From Bacteroidales bacterium (GTDB lineage Bacteria > Bacteroidota > Bacteroidia > Bacteroidales > UBA932), in contig JAGAKR010000023.1 of assembly GCA_017625535.1 (NCBI GenBank), forward strand, positions 124,001 through 188,000: a stretch of 64,000 bases of DNA. The letters run 5' to 3'. The notes under the pieces were generated by a model, which had not been told where the DNA came from, ran no database searches, and worked only from the letters and a program-made list of their open reading frames with translations. Positions within the stretch are counted from its first letter, which is position 1, and every line of letters starts with the position of its first letter. Of this stretch, positions 61,363 to 64,000 are shown piece after piece. The translations under genes were made by a program, and so were the position numbers.

Positions 61363-63474
61363 ATGAATTTCAAATCGGCTGTTTTTGCTGCATTTCTGGT
61401 GTTGCTTATGGCAAATGTACCGGTTGATGCACAGAGCATTTATTCTCCCGACAGCAATTACAGATATCCATCCCAGGAGAAGATAGACAGACAGGTGGAT
61501 TCTGTATTCCGCAAACTTTCAACAAGGGAGAAGATTGCACAGATTATGGTAATTGACTTCACTTCAAGAGACAGTGAGGAGCAGTTTGCTATTCAGAAGA
61601 GGCTTATAAAGAGAGAGAAGGTTGGTGGTCTTATACCATTGGGAGACGTCTTTTTCCCTGCAATGAAGAAGATGAACCAGTTGAACAAGTGGGCAAAAAT
61701 TCCAATGCTTATTACTCTTGATGCGGAGTGGGGGGCAGGTATGCGTTATAAAGAGATACCACCTTTCCCAAGGTTCATGCAATTGGGGGCACTGGAGTCC
61801 GATTCTCTTGTTTATGAGGTTGGAAAGGCAATTGCTCAGGAGTGCAGGCAGTTGAAGATACAGGTGAATTATTCTCCTGTAGCGGATATGAACAATAATC
61901 CCCAGAAGCACATTCTTGATTCCCGCTCCTTCAATGAGGATAAAGAGAAGGTGGCCAGGTTCACTGTTGCAATGTACCGCGGTTTGCGCGATGGCGGTGT
62001 TGCAGGTTCAGCAAAGCATTTCCCGGGGCATGGAGATACAGATGTGGATTCCCATCTTGCCCTCCCTTTGCTGTATTTTGATGAGGTGAAGTTGGATTCT
62101 ATGGAACTTTACCCTTTCAAGCATCTTGTTGCTGCAGGTGTGGATATGGTTATGGTGGCTCATCTGGGCATTCCTGCGCTGGATCCGTCGGGAACACCTT
62201 CATCCATTTCAAAACCTATTGTTACAGGACTTTTGAGGGAAAAAATGGGTTATGACGGCATAATCTGTACAGATGCCCTCAATATGTACGGAGTTTCAAA
62301 GGACAGCGGACTTGAGAAAAAGGAGATTCCTTTGGCGGCATATAAGGCAGGTGTGGATATACTTCTTATGCCTGAGGATGTGGAAAACTCCATAGATATG
62401 ATTGAACAGGCATTGAAACGTGGTGAGATTACAATGGAGGGACTGGACAAGAGGGTGAAGAAGATGCTTGCACTTAAGGCACGTCTTGGAGTATTTGACA
62501 AAGGTTACAACCCTATTGTGGATATAGAATCATTGGAGCGCCTTACAGACCAGAAGAACCCGGATAAGGTGATGACAGCCAAGATGAACCTCATTAAGGA
62601 GGTATCAAAGAAGACCATTACTGTGTTGTTTAATGACAATAGTGCAAACTGTGGCCTTCCTGTCTCATTTGAAGGGGGAAAGAAAGTGGCTTATGTAGGT
62701 TTCAGGAATCCGGAGTTGGGGCGTGAGTTTGGAGTGCTTGCAAACAGATATGGACAGGTTGATACTTTGATTTTGGGTGATGATGCCACTTTGGAGACAC
62801 TTAAGGAGGCCCGAAACAAATTGCGCAATCACGACCTTGTGATATTTGGGTTCAACCATACAGACCAGAGCCCGGTGAGAAAGTACGGAGTTGTACCTGA
62901 GGAGATTGAGTTTATAACCGGATGGGCTGCACAACAACCTATGATTGCAGTTTATCTGGGATCTCCATATGCTGTAGGCCTTATGCCGGGCCACAAGAAT
63001 TTTTCGGCATTTGTTGTTGGATATACCAATACGCAGGCCAACAATTTTGCAGCGGTTCAGGCTGTATTCGGCGGCATTCCTGCAACTGGTGTAATGCCAG
63101 TTTCAGTGGCATCTTTCAAGGAGGGTGAATCTGTTGTAATTCCAGAGAGATTCAGGGAGGAATACAATTTCTTTGTAGGAACGGAAGAGGATTCCCTTAA
63201 TCTTGTACAGTATGATATGAAAGGTAAGAGTCCGTTAGTTTCTGTACTTCCTACGGTTGCAGAATTGGAGGAAGGCGGCAAATCTGTAGAGGAAGTTCTC
63301 AATGACAAGTTCAGGCAGATGGGTATGCGCTCAACTGCCTTTAAAGAAGGCAGTTTGGTTACAACCGGTTACGATTACAACAAATTTTTGTTTACACTTA
63401 AAAATGGCGGCAAGTATGCCGGCAAACAGGTGTTCTCACCACAGACTGCAAAGTTTCTGCTTGAAAATTTATGA
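61363..63474 (+). CDS. GH3 beta-N-acetylhexosaminidase, second tandem copy
   Basis: 703 aa with signal peptide ('MNFKSAVFAAFLVLLMANVP', then VDAQ). It repeats the first copy along its length: 'GSAKHFPGHGDTDVDSHLAL', 'IICTDALNMYGVSKDSGLEK' and 'FGGIPATGVMPVSVASF'. After the catalytic part a short tail of about 95 residues ('VSVLPTVAELEEGGKSVEEV') is even more reduced than in the first copy. It should cleave GlcNAc-type residues from peptidoglycan or glycans in the periplasm. It starts 14 bases after the first copy and arose by tandem duplication. Confidence 0.92.
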   Translation: MNFKSAVFAAFLVLLMANVPVDAQSIYSPDSNYRYPSQEKIDRQVDSVFRKLSTREKIAQIMVIDFTSRDSEEQFAIQKRLIKREKVGGLIPLGDVFFPAMKKMNQLNKWAKIPMLITLDAEWGAGMRYKEIPPFPRFMQLGALESDSLVYEVGKAIAQECRQLKIQVNYSPVADMNNNPQKHILDSRSFNEDKEKVARFTVAMYRGLRDGGVAGSAKHFPGHGDTDVDSHLALPLLYFDEVKLDSMELYPFKHLVAAGVDMVMVAHLGIPALDPSGTPSSISKPIVTGLLREKMGYDGIICTDALNMYGVSKDSGLEKKEIPLAAYKAGVDILLMPEDVENSIDMIEQALKRGEITMEGLDKRVKKMLALKARLGVFDKGYNPIVDIESLERLTDQKNPDKVMTAKMNLIKEVSKKTITVLFNDNSANCGLPVSFEGGKKVAYVGFRNPELGREFGVLANRYGQVDTLILGDDATLETLKEARNKLRNHDLVIFGFNHTDQSPVRKYGVVPEEIEFITGWAAQQPMIAVYLGSPYAVGLMPGHKNFSAFVVGYTNTQANNFAAVQAVFGGIPATGVMPVSVASFKEGESVVIPERFREEYNFFVGTEEDSLNLVQYDMKGKSPLVSVLPTVAELEEGGKSVEEVLNDKFRQMGMRSTAFKEGSLVTTGYDYNKFLFTLKNGGKYAGKQVFSPQTAKFLLENL

Positions 63475-63482
63475 CAAGTTGG

Positions 63483-63509
63483 ACTCCCCTCATTGCAGGG
63501 GAGTTTTTC
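63483..63509. terminator. Bidirectional terminator between GH3 and pssA
   Basis: ACTCCCCT (63483-63490) pairs with AGGGGAGT (63497-63504), six-base loop, T-run after it. It ends the GH3 transcript and lies close to the stop of the convergent gene. Confidence 0.9.
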
Positions 63510-63520
63510 TTAACAGATTC

Positions 63521-64000
63521 TTAATGCCTACAAATAGTGCCGGTTATGATGTTCACCAATATATAGGAGATGAATATTGCCAGTACAAGAAGGCTCCAGT
63601 TCAATCCTGCAGCAAGTATGGCAATCCCCAATATGGCAACCAGGCCAAGGAATGTGAAACGAGCCTGGTTGTTTTTCCATTTCAATGACTTGAACTTGAA
63701 CGAGAACATTGGTATTTCACATACCAGAAGGTAGCACAGTACAAGTGCGAGCATTGGTACAATGTATGAGTAGGCTGTAAGGAAGCCGGCAAGTTGCGGA
63801 TAAGTTTCGGCAGCATATATGAGTGAGCCGCAGATGAGGGCGCACGATGGGGTTGCAAGTCCAATGAAGTTTTCGCTCTGGCGGGTGTCTATATTGAATT
63901 TTGCAAGCCTCAGGCCGCTGAACACGGCAATGAGCAATGGAAGGTAGATGAGGAATCCCGATTCTGCCTGGAATCTGTAAAGGATCATTGCAGGGGCAAC
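63521..64000 (-). CDS. pssA: CDP-diacylglycerol-serine O-phosphatidyltransferase, 5' partial
   Basis: The frame is open to the window's right edge; the visible 160 residues are the C-terminal part. 'GFLIYLPLLIAVFSGLRLAK' followed by 'FNIDTRQSENFIGLATPSCA' is typical of PssA, with the 'LRLAKFN' turn conserved, and four further membrane helices follow. The catalytic CDP-alcohol motif (DGxxARxxxxxxxxGxxxDxxxD) would be upstream and is not in the window. It makes phosphatidylserine, precursor of phosphatidylethanolamine, in the inner membrane. Confidence 0.85.
   Translation of the reverse strand, partial: VAPAMILYRFQAESGFLIYLPLLIAVFSGLRLAKFNIDTRQSENFIGLATPSCALICGSLIYAAETYPQLAGFLTAYSYIVPMLALVLCYLLVCEIPMFSFKFKSLKWKNNQARFTFLGLVAILGIAILAAGLNWSLLVLAIFISYILVNIITGTICRH

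Overview
The window looks like a chromosomal segment of a Bacteroidota species, most likely order Bacteroidales. This is inferred from Bacteroidetes-type -7 boxes (TAnnTTTG) before several genes, SPII lipoproteins with short lipoboxes, a DPP-IV-type S9 peptidase, GH3 and GH18 enzymes with export signals, a Mfa2/FimB-like lipoprotein with Ig-like domains, and tRNA genes without an encoded CCA. I cannot name the genus.

Region 1 (1-9,790) is the distal part of an O-antigen/capsule locus. It has five GT4-type glycosyltransferases (the first cut by the window edge), a sugar-nucleotide SDR, a WecA/WbpL-type polyprenyl-phosphate sugar-1-phosphate transferase, and a WbuC-type cupin broken by one missing base. 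The first 7.4 kb is visibly AT-rich and contains three gene-free stretches (0.7, 0.4 and 1.1 kb) that look like decayed sequence.

Region 2 (9,805-13,192) is the most unusual part: a 3.1-kb cassette between two 130-bp direct repeats that differ at one base and end in an intrinsic terminator. It carries a DUF2589 protein and a small companion with an early stop codon, a 222-aa protein with an SGC...H arrangement resembling CNF1/BLF1 glutamine deamidases, a decayed gene, and, facing the other way, a DUF3990 (ADP-ribosyltransferase-fold) gene overlapping a 150-aa partner.

Region 3 (13,189-19,376) makes nucleotide sugars: rfbACDB (dTDP-L-rhamnose), ugd and galE. A diverged third copy of the terminator repeat ends the rfb operon.

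Region 4 (19,439-39,844) is mixed: a lipoprotein with a long Glu-Pro tract, a large membrane protein of unknown role, tRNA-Leu(CAG), a PepSY-like lipoprotein, a hexapeptide acyltransferase, fsa, two RluA-type pseudouridine synthases, a K+/H+ antiporter, a PAP2 phosphatase, tilS, a DMT permease, a membrane phosphoesterase, a nitroreductase-like lipoprotein, a TlpA-like thioredoxin, a GH18 lipoprotein and tRNA-Lys(TTT). Several intergenic repeat families occur here: a 51-bp tandem array, 23-bp tandem arrays at two loci in opposite orientation, and a 35-bp double hairpin, one copy of which lies inside a gene.

Region 5 (39,947-64,000) is housekeeping-like: clpC, gyrA, a TPR protein, a sensor stub coupled to trkH, a RecD-like helicase, DPP-IV, an acyl-CoA synthetase, a THUMP-like methyltransferase, a MATE exporter, a phosphohexomutase, two tandem GH3 N-acetylhexosaminidases (the first frameshifted near its end) and the 3' part of a pssA-like gene. 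A 224-bp long inverted repeat sits beside the acyl-CoA synthetase terminator. All functions are read from sequence motifs; no database search was run.
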